From contig JAPDPX010000008.1 of assembly GCA_034506255.1 (NCBI GenBank), forward strand, positions 310,001 to 374,000: DNA of 64,000 nucleotides, given 5' to 3'. Shown here one piece after another: positions 37,507 through 57,810 of this stretch. The notes below the pieces were generated by a model. That model did not search any database, was not told the origin of the DNA, and saw only the letters and a program-made list of their open reading frames with translations. The stretch's first letter is position 1. The number at the start of each line of letters is the position of its first letter. The position numbers and the translations under genes were made by a program. The stretch is from a candidate division KSB1 bacterium (lineage in GTDB: Bacteria > Zhuqueibacterota > Zhuqueibacteria > Zhuqueibacterales > Zhuqueibacteraceae).

Positions 37507-40053
37507 TCAGCTCCTGGCAAATTTGCGCCGCTGCTGGCGCAGCAGGAAATTGCCGAGATTCGCCAGCACAATGACGGCGGCACTGAAGAGCAGCATGGCA
37601 TCATAGGGGCCGGTGGTGCGTTCGACATAAGTGACGGCGGCGCGATTGCTGGCATCGGCATAGCGCTGGCCCCAGACGATGGTGCCGGCAGCCACGCGGC
37701 GGTTGCTGCGAAAATCGTTCACCGTCCCGTCATAGTTGAGCACCAGAATGTCCATGGTATTGTTGGCGCCGACATCGCCCAGCAACGGCATGTCGGCGGG
37801 ATGCTTGAGCGCCTTGTGTTCCGCCCACAGCGTGCTGCCATTCCGGCCATCGAGAACCTTGATGATGCCCAATTGCTCCACCAGTACGACATCGGTGTGG
37901 CGATCCTTGTTGAAGTCGAACAGCGCCGGCAAATGAAGAATCGAACCACTGCTGACCCGCCACAAACTCGTTTGCTGCCGGCCCTCGCGGCCGGCGCCGG
38001 AAAACGCCACCAGCGAGCTGTCCGCACCCACCACCACCACGTCGCTGCGGCCATCACCATCCACATCCCCCAAAGTGAATGGATAATTGAAGTCGGTCAC
38101 CGGCATGCCGGCGGGTGCCAGCGTGCTCCACCACAATTCCCGTGCTTTGATTTTGCCCTCCGGCGTCCGCTCCGAAATGTCGAGGGAGACCAGGTTGCCC
38201 TGAATGCTGGAAACCACCAGATCCGGGCGCTGGTCGCCGTTGAGGTCGGCAACCCCCACCGGATGACGGATTTGATTGTCTTCGTTGTAGCTGCCCTTCA
38301 GTTTGTTGAGACTGAGATTGATGTCGACTGTGCCGGCCAGGCGGCGTTCGGCGCCATCGAAGATCAGCACCAGCCCGCGATCGGTGCCGATCAGAATTTC
38401 GTCACAGCCGTCCTTGTTCAAATCCGCGGTGGACAGCGGCGCCTGCGTCACCAGCCCCATTTTCACCTCCACCCACTCGGGCTTAAAGATGCGGGCATAG
38501 CCGATCTCGAGTTTGCCATCCGTGCTCATCACCGCCACATCCGGACTGTCATTGCGATCGAAACGACCGACCACCGGCGGTCCGATGATTTTGGATTCGA
38601 AGAAGGGGCTGGTCCAAATCTCCGCGCCATACAGGCCGTCGATGGCCACCAGATGCGCGTCGGCGGTCAGCGCGACGAGATCATCATTGCCGTCATCGTT
38701 CAAGTCGGCGGCGGTGGCGGGGAAACTGTGATCCAGCACGATGCCGCTGGATTGCCAGAGCCGGCGCCGGCTGTGGCCGTCAATGGTCACCAGCGTGCCG
38801 TTGCCTTTGGTGACCACCAAATCGATGTATTTGTCGGCATTGACATGCGCCAGCAACGGTTTGGGCGGTATGCCCAGGTCCGATTTGGACAGCTTGAGGG
38901 TATTTTTTTCCAGGTCGGTCAGGTCGATTTTGGTGAAAATCTTGCTTTGCATCTGCAGCGGATTGGGCGTGTGCGTGATAATGGCGCGCGCCTGCCACGC
39001 CAGCACGCCGATAACCAGTGCGATGGCGGTCAACACACCAGCCCCGACATTCATCGCCAGGGAGCGATAGCGCAGCCACCAGGCGCCGGCACGCCGGGGA
39101 AAGGAAAAATCCCAGTTGCCCTCGGCGACAAAGCGGAAAATCGTGCTCTGCTGGTCGCTCACAATTTCGATCTCATCGCCGGGTGTGATCAGCCACTCAT
39201 CGGTTTCGCTGAGCATGTCCTGATTCAAATACGTGCGGCTTTTGCTGCGCTTGTCGCTCAGGTAGAATTTGTTGTCGCGATAGGTGATGGTGGCATGGCG
39301 GCGTGAGATGCTGGGATCCACCTCGCCTTTGCGATTCTCGCGGATCACGATATCGTTCAGCCGGCTGTCGCGACCGATGCGGGTTTCGCCGAAATTGACC
39401 TGATAGCGCTTGCCCAAATACGGGCCGTAAATCGCCAGCAGGTAGTAGGGCGACTTCTCGACCTCGCGGCCGGCTTGAAAGCCGTCTTTCTCCTCCTCGG
39501 CAGAGACTTGCTCCAGCACCTCGGAGAGTTCCTTCTTCAGACTGTCGGCTTTGAACTCCTCGGTCTCCTCCAGTCGTTTGATGCGATCCTGATCACTGGG
39601 CTCGTTAATATCGAAGAAGCGCGGCTCGGCTGCAGGTTCGCCGGGGCTGGTGGCCTCGCCCTGCATCACGTCGATCACCGCGTCTTTGACGTCGCTCCAA
39701 AAATCATTCGCCGGGTTGCGACCGGCCCGGTCACCAGCCGGCGCCTCTGCTGCCTCCAGGGGATTGCGAAAGACCAGCGTATGATCGCCGATTTGAATCA
39801 CATCGCCGTCATGAATTTCCGTGCGGTCGTGGATGCGGCGGTTGTTCACCTGGGTGCCGAAAGCACTTTTCAGATCGCGCACAAAGTACCGGTTGCCCTG
39901 GCGCTCAATGTGCAGATGGTTCATCGAAACCTGCCGGTCGGCGATGACCACATCGTTGCCGGCCTGGGAGCCAACCGTGAAAACGGTGTTGGCACCTTTC
40001 AATTGAAATTCCGCCAACACCTCCGCCTTTTTTTTCAGAACCAGCTTGGGCAT
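37507..40053 (-). CDS. Double-FHA membrane protein with FG-GAP/VCBS-type propeller
   Basis: 848 residues. The first FHA domain (about 25-95) has VGSQAGNDVVIADRQVSMNHLHIE and the second (about 205-305) has RIGRDSRLNDIVI and SISRRHATITY. Both keep the Arg, Ser and His/Asn positions used to bind phosphothreonine. A membrane helix (330-352, NVGAGVLTAIALVIGVLAW) leads to an extracytoplasmic propeller with repeated calcium-type D-x-D/N-x-D-G motifs (DLNDDGNDDLVAL, DLNKDGCDEILIG, DVDGDGRSDVVVV). A second helix lies at about 817-840, so the propeller is tethered at both ends. It is the phospho-reader of the cassette and could link an outside signal to the cytoplasm. The gap to the kinase gene is 51 bases. 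Confidence 0.88.
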   Translation of the reverse strand: MPKLVLKKKAEVLAEFQLKGANTVFTVGSQAGNDVVIADRQVSMNHLHIERQGNRYFVRDLKSAFGTQVNNRRIHDRTEIHDGDVIQIGDHTLVFRNPLEAAEAPAGDRAGRNPANDFWSDVKDAVIDVMQGEATSPGEPAAEPRFFDINEPSDQDRIKRLEETEEFKADSLKKELSEVLEQVSAEEEKDGFQAGREVEKSPYYLLAIYGPYLGKRYQVNFGETRIGRDSRLNDIVIRENRKGEVDPSISRRHATITYRDNKFYLSDKRSKSRTYLNQDMLSETDEWLITPGDEIEIVSDQQSTIFRFVAEGNWDFSFPRRAGAWWLRYRSLAMNVGAGVLTAIALVIGVLAWQARAIITHTPNPLQMQSKIFTKIDLTDLEKNTLKLSKSDLGIPPKPLLAHVNADKYIDLVVTKGNGTLVTIDGHSRRRLWQSSGIVLDHSFPATAADLNDDGNDDLVALTADAHLVAIDGLYGAEIWTSPFFESKIIGPPVVGRFDRNDSPDVAVMSTDGKLEIGYARIFKPEWVEVKMGLVTQAPLSTADLNKDGCDEILIGTDRGLVLIFDGAERRLAGTVDINLSLNKLKGSYNEDNQIRHPVGVADLNGDQRPDLVVSSIQGNLVSLDISERTPEGKIKARELWWSTLAPAGMPVTDFNYPFTLGDVDGDGRSDVVVVGADSSLVAFSGAGREGRQQTSLWRVSSGSILHLPALFDFNKDRHTDVVLVEQLGIIKVLDGRNGSTLWAEHKALKHPADMPLLGDVGANNTMDILVLNYDGTVNDFRSNRRVAAGTIVWGQRYADASNRAAVTYVERTTGPYDAMLLFSAAVIVLANLGNFLLRQQRRKFARS

Positions 40054-40104
40054 GATCTCTTCTCCCTTCCCATGGAAGGCTGTGACATTAATCCCTTAAC
40101 GCAA

Positions 40105-42801
40105 TCATGAAACCGACTGCAGTTTGAACACCAGGCGCTTGTTCGTGGCGCTCACTTTCAGCTCCTTCACCGCCAGCCGATAGCCGAACTTTTTGACACG
40201 AAAACGGTATTGCCCCGGCGCCAGCTTGTTGACCGCCGTGCCATTCTCCTCGGTCTGGCCGAAAAAGGCGGGCACGGCATTGGGCTGCGTCAGCGGTTGA
40301 TAACTGATCTGCACGCCGCTCAAGGGGGCCTCGGTTTGTTCATCCTGCACCACCACTTCCACCTCGATCCGCTCACCTTCCATGCGGGCAATTGCGATGT
40401 TGCCGGTGGGCGGGATGGTCAGGGTGTAATCCTGATAACCTTCCTTGGACAGAATGGCGGTGTAGGTGTAGGGCAGCAGCGTCAACTCGCATGGCGTGGT
40501 GGAGCGGGTGCGCACACGCTGCCCGCCGGAGATCAACTCCACCACGCGCGCCCCGATGTCATTGTCGCCGGGATCGGAGCCGTCTTTGGCAAAGATGCGC
40601 ACCACGCGCGACAAGACCTCGTGGTAGGTCGAAGGCGTGTTGGCGTCAACCGTAATGCTGAAGGACTTGGGCAGAAAGCCGGGCTTCTGCAGGGTGATGG
40701 TGTGGCTGCCGGTGGCCAGCAGCAGTTCGCTGCTGTAGCCGGTCATGCCCATCGGGCTGGTGCCGTCATTGACGTAAATTTCGGCATGATCGGGAACCGA
40801 GGTGATGGTGATGGCCTTGGCAAAGATGCCTTCCAGCGCGTAGTGTTCGCGCTGTTCTTCAATGCGTTGAAAACGCCAAAGCCGCCGGTCCGTGATGGTC
40901 TCGATGCCCTCCAGCGTGTTGAGCGTGAAGCCGCGCAGCGGCGAGAGACCCTCTTTGCGCATCTCGATTTCCAGCGGATCGCCCACCTCCCACACCACCC
41001 GGCAGGGCGTGAGCTGGGTATACTTGACATTGTTCAAGTAGACCTCGGCACCCTCCGGCTTCGAAGAAATCTCCAGAACGGTCTTGAAGCGGAAAACATA
41101 CGGCAGATTCTGATCGCGCGGGCCCTCCCCGATGATTGAGGCGCGGCCTTGTGGCGCCACTTGAATGGAGCGCGTGATCGGCTCGAAGCGGGGCAGGGTG
41201 AGGGTCAGCTTGTGCACCCCCGGTGAAATCTTCTCGATCGCCAGCGGCGTGGTTTTCGGCAGCAGGCGGTCGTCGAGATAGACCTGGGCATTCGGTGGAA
41301 AGGAAACCAGCCGGATGGCCGGCGGAAAGAGAAAGTCGTAAATCGAGGCGCCCCATGCCGTCCAGCGCGTGAAGGTGTCCACCAGCGTAAACAACAGGAA
41401 TGCTGCCAGCACACCCCCGACGCTCAGGAAAATCGTCTTCTTGTGTGAGCGTGCCGACAGGCGAATCACATCGATAATGGTGCGGACTTCCTCTTCCTCT
41501 TCCTCCTCGGCGATGACCTTGTAAAAGGCAACATCCTGCGGTTCACTGCCGCCTTTGGCACGTTGCTCAACATCCTCGGGCTCGGGCGTGAGCTCGAGCT
41601 CCTCGGGGAAATCCCGCTGGGTTGTGCCGCTGCGCCATTCGAACTCGTCCTGTGCTGTGTTGCTGCTGCGCGGCTGCTGCGCGGTGGAACGATTCCTGGG
41701 CGTCGCTTCAAAACCCCGGTCGTCGCCGCCTTCTGCCGTAAACACATCGTTCAGGGTTGTGGCTTCCCCCGCGTGCGGGTCGGCAGCCGGCATCTCTTCA
41801 AAGCCCGCAAAGCCGCCCAACCGGCCGGACTCGCTGTCGGCGCCAGAAGCGGCACGCGATTCTTGTGCCGGTGCGACCCGCGCCACCGCGTTCGCCAGTT
41901 CCATGGCATAGTCCAATGCGGGCGCATGCTGCGAGAGATAGCTCATCAGCTCCATGTACATTTGGTTGGCCGATTGAAACCGCTGACTCGGCTCGCGCTG
42001 AATCGCCTTCTCGACAATTTTGATCAAGGCAGCCGGCACACGATTTTCCGCCAGCAGGGAGAGATCCCACTCGCCGTTGCGCAGATGCCGGATCATGGTC
42101 TCGGCATCCTGCTCCTTGAACAGCCGCTGGCCGGTGAGCGCTTCATAGAAGACCACGCCCAGGGAGAACAAATCCGCGCGTTGATCCAGGCTGCCGCTGC
42201 CATTCACCTGCTCCGGCGCCAGATAGGTCAGTTTGCCCTGCACCACCACTTCATTCTTGCGGTGGTTGTCAGCCTGATGGCGGCGTGCGCCGGCCAGACC
42301 AAAATCGATGATTTTCACTTCGCCCAGACGGTTCAGCATGATATTCCCAGGCGAAATGTCCTGATGCACGAGATGCAGGGGCTGGTGGGTGTCCGGGTCC
42401 CGCCGGGTGTGGGCATAGTCCAGGCCGGCGCAAATCTCCGCCACGATGTAGGCGGCGAGATAGGGCGGCAACAGCGCCGGCTCTTTGCGGCTGGCGCGGA
42501 TGAGTTTGCCCAGATCGATGCCATCGACATATTCCATGATGATGTAGAACTGGCCGCCCTCGCCGCGCCGGATGTCATAGATGCGCACGATATTGCGATG
42601 ATTGAGGCGCGCAATTGCCAGCGACTCTGCCTGGAAAATGTCGATGTATCTGGCCTCGCCGATCAACTCCGGCGGAATAGCCTTGATCGCGACCGGCTTG
42701 TCAAACAGGCGGTCACGGCCGTAATAGATGACGCCGAATCCGCCGCGTTTGATCTCGTAGATTATCTCATATTTGTCGTCCAAAACTTTTGCGACTTCCA
42801 T
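40105..42801 (-). CDS. Transmembrane serine/threonine protein kinase with PEGA repeats
   Basis: 898 residues. The Hanks-type kinase domain (about 10-275) has the glycine loop IKRGGFGVIYYG, Lys40 in VAIKAI, Glu59 in the C helix, catalytic loop HQDISPGN (His146-Gln-Asp148) and Asp166-Phe-Gly. It has Gln instead of the usual Arg in HRD, but all catalytic residues are present. A cytoplasmic acidic linker leads to one membrane helix (about 455-477, LSVGGVLAAFLLFTLVD). Outside are at least three PEGA units: FPPNAQVYLDDRLLP, SKPEGAEVYLNNVKY and VPDHAEIYVND. AGGTGAG stands before the ATG at 42801. It heads the four-gene signalling cassette and is the likely source of phosphothreonine for the FHA protein. 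Confidence 0.93.
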   Translation of the reverse strand: MEVAKVLDDKYEIIYEIKRGGFGVIYYGRDRLFDKPVAIKAIPPELIGEARYIDIFQAESLAIARLNHRNIVRIYDIRRGEGGQFYIIMEYVDGIDLGKLIRASRKEPALLPPYLAAYIVAEICAGLDYAHTRRDPDTHQPLHLVHQDISPGNIMLNRLGEVKIIDFGLAGARRHQADNHRKNEVVVQGKLTYLAPEQVNGSGSLDQRADLFSLGVVFYEALTGQRLFKEQDAETMIRHLRNGEWDLSLLAENRVPAALIKIVEKAIQREPSQRFQSANQMYMELMSYLSQHAPALDYAMELANAVARVAPAQESRAASGADSESGRLGGFAGFEEMPAADPHAGEATTLNDVFTAEGGDDRGFEATPRNRSTAQQPRSSNTAQDEFEWRSGTTQRDFPEELELTPEPEDVEQRAKGGSEPQDVAFYKVIAEEEEEEEVRTIIDVIRLSARSHKKTIFLSVGGVLAAFLLFTLVDTFTRWTAWGASIYDFLFPPAIRLVSFPPNAQVYLDDRLLPKTTPLAIEKISPGVHKLTLTLPRFEPITRSIQVAPQGRASIIGEGPRDQNLPYVFRFKTVLEISSKPEGAEVYLNNVKYTQLTPCRVVWEVGDPLEIEMRKEGLSPLRGFTLNTLEGIETITDRRLWRFQRIEEQREHYALEGIFAKAITITSVPDHAEIYVNDGTSPMGMTGYSSELLLATGSHTITLQKPGFLPKSFSITVDANTPSTYHEVLSRVVRIFAKDGSDPGDNDIGARVVELISGGQRVRTRSTTPCELTLLPYTYTAILSKEGYQDYTLTIPPTGNIAIARMEGERIEVEVVVQDEQTEAPLSGVQISYQPLTQPNAVPAFFGQTEENGTAVNKLAPGQYRFRVKKFGYRLAVKELKVSATNKRLVFKLQSVS

Positions 42802-43418
42802 GGACTCACCTTTCTAAAGCTCGGTTGACGCGATGCAGGCCGGTGATGCAGATCGTGGGTCAGAGGGATCATCGCCAGATTGAGGGGGAATGAAGCGGCT
42901 CTTCAGCCCAAGGAGGAACGACCAAGTTTTCGTCCTAAACGCCCGACCCGACGCCCAGAGCCAGGGAGGGCCGAGGCTGGCCGCGGCTTTGCGTGCGGCT
43001 CACAACAAGCGCGAGGCCAAGAGCGATTCATCCTAAATCTAACTGGCGCACACCGTTTTTGCGGAAATACCCCGCCGTAACCTTCAGTCAGACCTTCAAC
43101 CTACGTCCAGGCATGCTTCTCTTCGATCACGGCCTGCATATCTATACCATCACCTTTGTCACTTTGCGAATTGTCATGTCGTTCTTTCGCGGAGAAAGCA
43201 GGGAGCGATCCCGTGGAGACAAGTGGAAGAGAAATGTCACGTTGACCACGCGATTTGGGTGCGTGGTCAGCATGACAAACCGCCGGTATTCTTGCCACAA
43301 AAGTTGTGTCCCCCCCGCCGGCAGGGAAGACCAATGACCGGCGGTTGGCCGCGGCAAAACGAAGGTGGCATGACGGCATGGCGTGAAGCCAACCCTTGCA
43401 AGCATGCCAAGAAATAGC
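42802..43418. other. Long non-coding stretch upstream of the kinase gene
   Basis: About 620 bases with no supported gene. The kinase ribosome binding site is at its left edge. A weak minus-strand TATAGA near 43140 lacks a good -35, so no kinase promoter is called. An imperfect hairpin lies at 43235-43277 and is listed separately. Confidence 0.5.
43235..43277. repeat. Imperfect 17-bp inverted repeat in the gap before tRNA-fMet
   Basis: The arm at 43235-43251 (TGTCACGTTGACCACGC) pairs with 43261-43277 across a nine-base loop. In RNA there would be one C-A mismatch and one G-U pair. No T run follows, so it is not an obvious terminator. It could be an extragenic palindrome or a transcript end processed from the kinase side. 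Confidence 0.6.
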
Positions 43419-43446
43419 TTGCTTTTTAGGCTGAATCTTCTATATT
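43419..43446 (+). promoter_or_regulatory. Predicted sigma-70-type promoter of tRNA-fMet
   Basis: A -35 box TTGCTT (43419-43424) and a -10 box TATATT (43441-43446) are separated by 16 bases. The mature tRNA begins 20 bases after the -10 box, leaving a short leader, which is usual for tRNA genes. Confidence 0.65.
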
Positions 43447-43466
43447 GCCGGTCGTCCGTAAAAAAT

Positions 43467-43543
<77 letters not shown>

Positions 43544-43557
43544 AGCCAAAGTCATTC

Positions 43558-43593
43558 AAAAAGGGAATCCACGTGATTCCCTTTTTAATTTTC
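43558..43593 (+). terminator. Rho-independent terminator of tRNA-fMet
   Basis: A perfect 12-bp stem (AAAAAGGGAATC with GATTCCCTTTTT), loop CACGT, followed by AATTTT. It starts 15 bases after the tRNA CCA end. The A and T runs at the stem base could let it work on the other strand too. Confidence 0.88.
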
Positions 43594-43962
43594 AGCCGGA
43601 GACAGAGATGGCAAGTTCGCAAACCGCCTATTGCTGGAATGACGATGTCTGGCCATGATCCCGGAATGCCCCTGTCCACGATAGAATCCTCACCGCCTGC
43701 GAGCACGGTTGGTTTTGCCCTGCCTGATTTTTGTTCCACGACTTGCCACTTGCTTCATTGCCGGGGCTGCCCTGCTGACGTGTGACTCCCGAAACTTCAC
43801 CTGCCTCGACATGGATCAGCCCAGGATTTTGCTTTTTGTTGCATGCAGAGTACGAACGCAGCGGGAATCGCTTGTGGCAGCACGCCCGCGGAATGCAGCT
43901 CCTGCGCTCAAGCCGGGGTATGGTTCCTGCATTTTGCATCCTCATTTTTGCCACCTTTCACC

Positions 43963-43978
43963 TGAGAATAAATTCTCA
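43963..43978. repeat. Operator-like dyad TGAGAAT-AA-ATTCTCA
   Basis: A perfect seven-base inverted repeat with a two-base spacer. The size and AT-rich centre resemble a repressor half-site pair, but no promoter is evident beside it. A short hairpin CCGCC-TGAA-GGCGG follows at 43992-44005. Confidence 0.5.
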
Positions 43979-44046
43979 TGCGTAAAGCTGAAACCGCCTG
44001 AAGGCGGCTGCCCACCAATCGGGTAATAAGCCGGCCTTGGCCAACT

Positions 44047-44088
44047 TGCGCTTTGAGCCTGCGATTGCAATCGCAGGCTCAAAGCGCA
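44047..44088. repeat. Perfect 42-bp palindrome
   Basis: Two 21-base arms meet with no spacer. The left arm starts TGCGCTTTGAGCC and ends TGCGATTG; the right arm is its exact reverse complement. No T run follows, so it is not a standard terminator. Pieces of the arm recur nearby: GCGCTTTGAT at 44131-44140 and AGCCTGCGAT at 44186-44195. Confidence 0.9.
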
Positions 44089-44257
44089 CCATGACCCATG
44101 CAAAATTCAGATGGTTGCTTGCCCGTCCTGGCGCTTTGATGAATCAGAGCCGCCAAACTCCCAAGGTTTTGGCTGTGTCCGTGCCAGCCTGCGATGAGGT
44201 CCGGGAAGCGTTTTTTAACACAATCTTTTTCGCAGCTTGATCGGCTGACAAAGGAAA

Positions 44258-44269
44258 CATGTTAACATG
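44258..44269. repeat. 12-bp palindrome CATGTTAACATG
   Basis: Perfect dyad inside a wider weak inverted repeat (TGATCG at 44238-44243 and CGATCA at 44273-44278). It could be an operator. Nothing coding is adjacent. Confidence 0.45.
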
Positions 44270-44380
44270 CAACGATCAGAATGCCACGCCGGCTCTCTCT
44301 CAGAACGGCCCGTTGAGGCGGCTCGATCACCAATCCCGGGAGCCTGAGAAAGCAACAATGAGGCGGGCAAAAGAAAACGG

Positions 44381-44408
44381 TTGACTCACAAAGCGATTTT
44401 TATATATT
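44381..44408 (+). promoter_or_regulatory. Strong sigma-70-type promoter without a following gene
   Basis: TTGACT (44381-44386) and TATATT (44403-44408) are 16 bases apart, the best -35/-10 pair seen in the window. About 200 bases downstream contain a small stem (CGGTTG with CAACCG near 44450-44475) and no credible coding frame with a ribosome binding site. It may drive a small RNA or a leader. The 11-base GGTTGACTCAC around the -35 box occurs again at 44722-44732. Confidence 0.55.
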
Positions 44409-45400
44409 ACGCAAGTGCCATAATTTTTACGAAGACGCCACGACGCATCGGTTGGAGAAGACAACCGGTCGCAGTGAAGGTGGTGACAGAGCAGAGGTTC
44501 GGTAGAGTGCCGCTGTACGCGCAACCTGCACTCATGGAGAGGGGAGAGAGAGATCGCAGCCCAAGGGTTGTGATTTCTGCGAAAAACGGTGCTTACCCTT
44601 GCACAATTTACTCTTAATAAAAAGAAAGAAGGATGGAATGAAAAAGGGAGGGAGAGGATTGTGAGGGTAAGAAAAATCAATGGCTGGCCATGAGGAAAGG
44701 TCAAATGTAGGACAGATGGGTGGTTGACTCACTCTACTTTTGCTTTTTCCTGGTGGTTGTTTGGTGTTCTGGTACGCAGTAGTTCAATGCAGGGCGGCCG
44801 GAGGCCGTGACGAGTTTCAAGGTGAAATCTTTGGGTAGGTGGCATGGAGGACGGTCTTTCCACTGGGCTGTGAAAATCTTTCCTCCACTCGCCCTCCTTG
44901 ATTATCCGCCGTACAGGATGTGCTCATTGACGTATTGTATCAGCCATTGCTCCGTCAGCTAGGGAAACAATTACGGTATGAGCATATCTCCATTCCAATC
45001 AATCATTTCTCCACAATCAAATTAAAACTGCACTCTGCGAGGTTTGCAACGGAGATGTGCGTTCGATCGCGGTAGAGAAGCTCGCCGCACTCACTATCCT
45101 GAAGTCCTGCAATTTTAACGGGTGGCGGGGTTTTCGCTGAAACTGCGCCGTCCCTTTGTTTTTTTATTGTTCTTTCCCTGTTGCCGAGTCAAAAGCAGAA
45201 GCCCCACTCCCTAACCACGTCTGGCCAGACATGTCCGCGGGTGTGGAAACTTCCGATGGGGGTTTTTTGCCCGAAACGGCGTGTTCCCAACGGGGCTTCT
45301 TGCATTGCTGTGAATATCAGGTCATGCCCTGTCGGGTCTGCCTGTTCACATTTTTTTCAGCTCAAGACATAAAGACCATATCATGCCAGCAGATTCGCGC

Positions 45401-45436
45401 AATTCCCATTGACAATTCCCATGCCAGCGATGTTAC
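45401..45436 (+). promoter_or_regulatory. Candidate PKS-side promoter/operator with direct repeats
   Basis: A perfect TTGACA (45409-45414) is flanked by two copies of AATTCCCAT (45401-45409 and 45414-45422), giving a 13-base repeat period. A weak -10-like TGTTAC lies 16 bases on. ATGCCAGC is also duplicated (45383-45390, 45421-45428). It would leave a leader of about 340 bases before the PKS start. The -10 box is poor, so the call is tentative. Confidence 0.3.
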
Positions 45437-45783
45437 GACACGACTGAGCAGCGCAGGTGGGAGCAATGATTCGGAGGATTTTATGCGGTAAGCAAATGAA
45501 ACAATATCGTTAGGGGAGTGCCCGATTAGCACACAATGACCGCCCGCAGTTGGCTGAAATCCCAGCTTCCAGCCCGCTTGCCAATCGGTCACTAAGTACC
45601 CCGGGATTTCGCATGGTGTCTAACCGTGTTCCTTGGGCACTCCTGCAACAGGTTGGTATGCAAAAATGCCCGAGCAGTTTGACTTTGCATAGCTGATTTG
45701 ATTTCCGCAAGGGATGGTGTGGGTCCAGAGAGAGTCGAACAGCGGAGGTTCACTTCTCTCCACAGGAAGGGCAAGGGTCGGCC

Positions 45784-57809
<12,026 letters not shown>

Positions 57810-57810
<1 letters not shown>

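Larger units (their letters stand above)
43594..45783. other. 2.2-kb low-coding region between tRNA-fMet and the PKS/NRPS genes
   Basis: No supported protein gene on either strand. Open frames of up to about 125 codons lack ribosome binding sites, family motifs and the codon bias of neighbouring genes. Base composition is visibly more AT-rich than the flanks. The region holds several dyads (43963-43978, 44047-44088, 44258-44269), a strong orphan promoter (44381-44408), a purine-rich tract (about 44616-44665) and, nearer the PKS gene, short direct repeats round a TTGACA box. The PKS promoter must lie here. Confidence 0.6.

Noticed and set aside
44400..44418. TGGCAC near TTGC on the minus strand, resembling a sigma-54 promoter
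   Set aside because: The two elements are adjacent with no spacer; sigma-54 promoters need about five bases between them.
45197..45298. AGAAGCCCC and GGGGCTTCT, a distant inverted repeat
   Set aside because: Arms are only nine bases and about 80 bases apart; this can occur by chance and has no associated signal.
43709..45491. Several small frames of 60-125 codons between tRNA-fMet and the PKS gene
   Set aside because: No ribosome binding sites, no family motifs, and the frames overlap each other on both strands.
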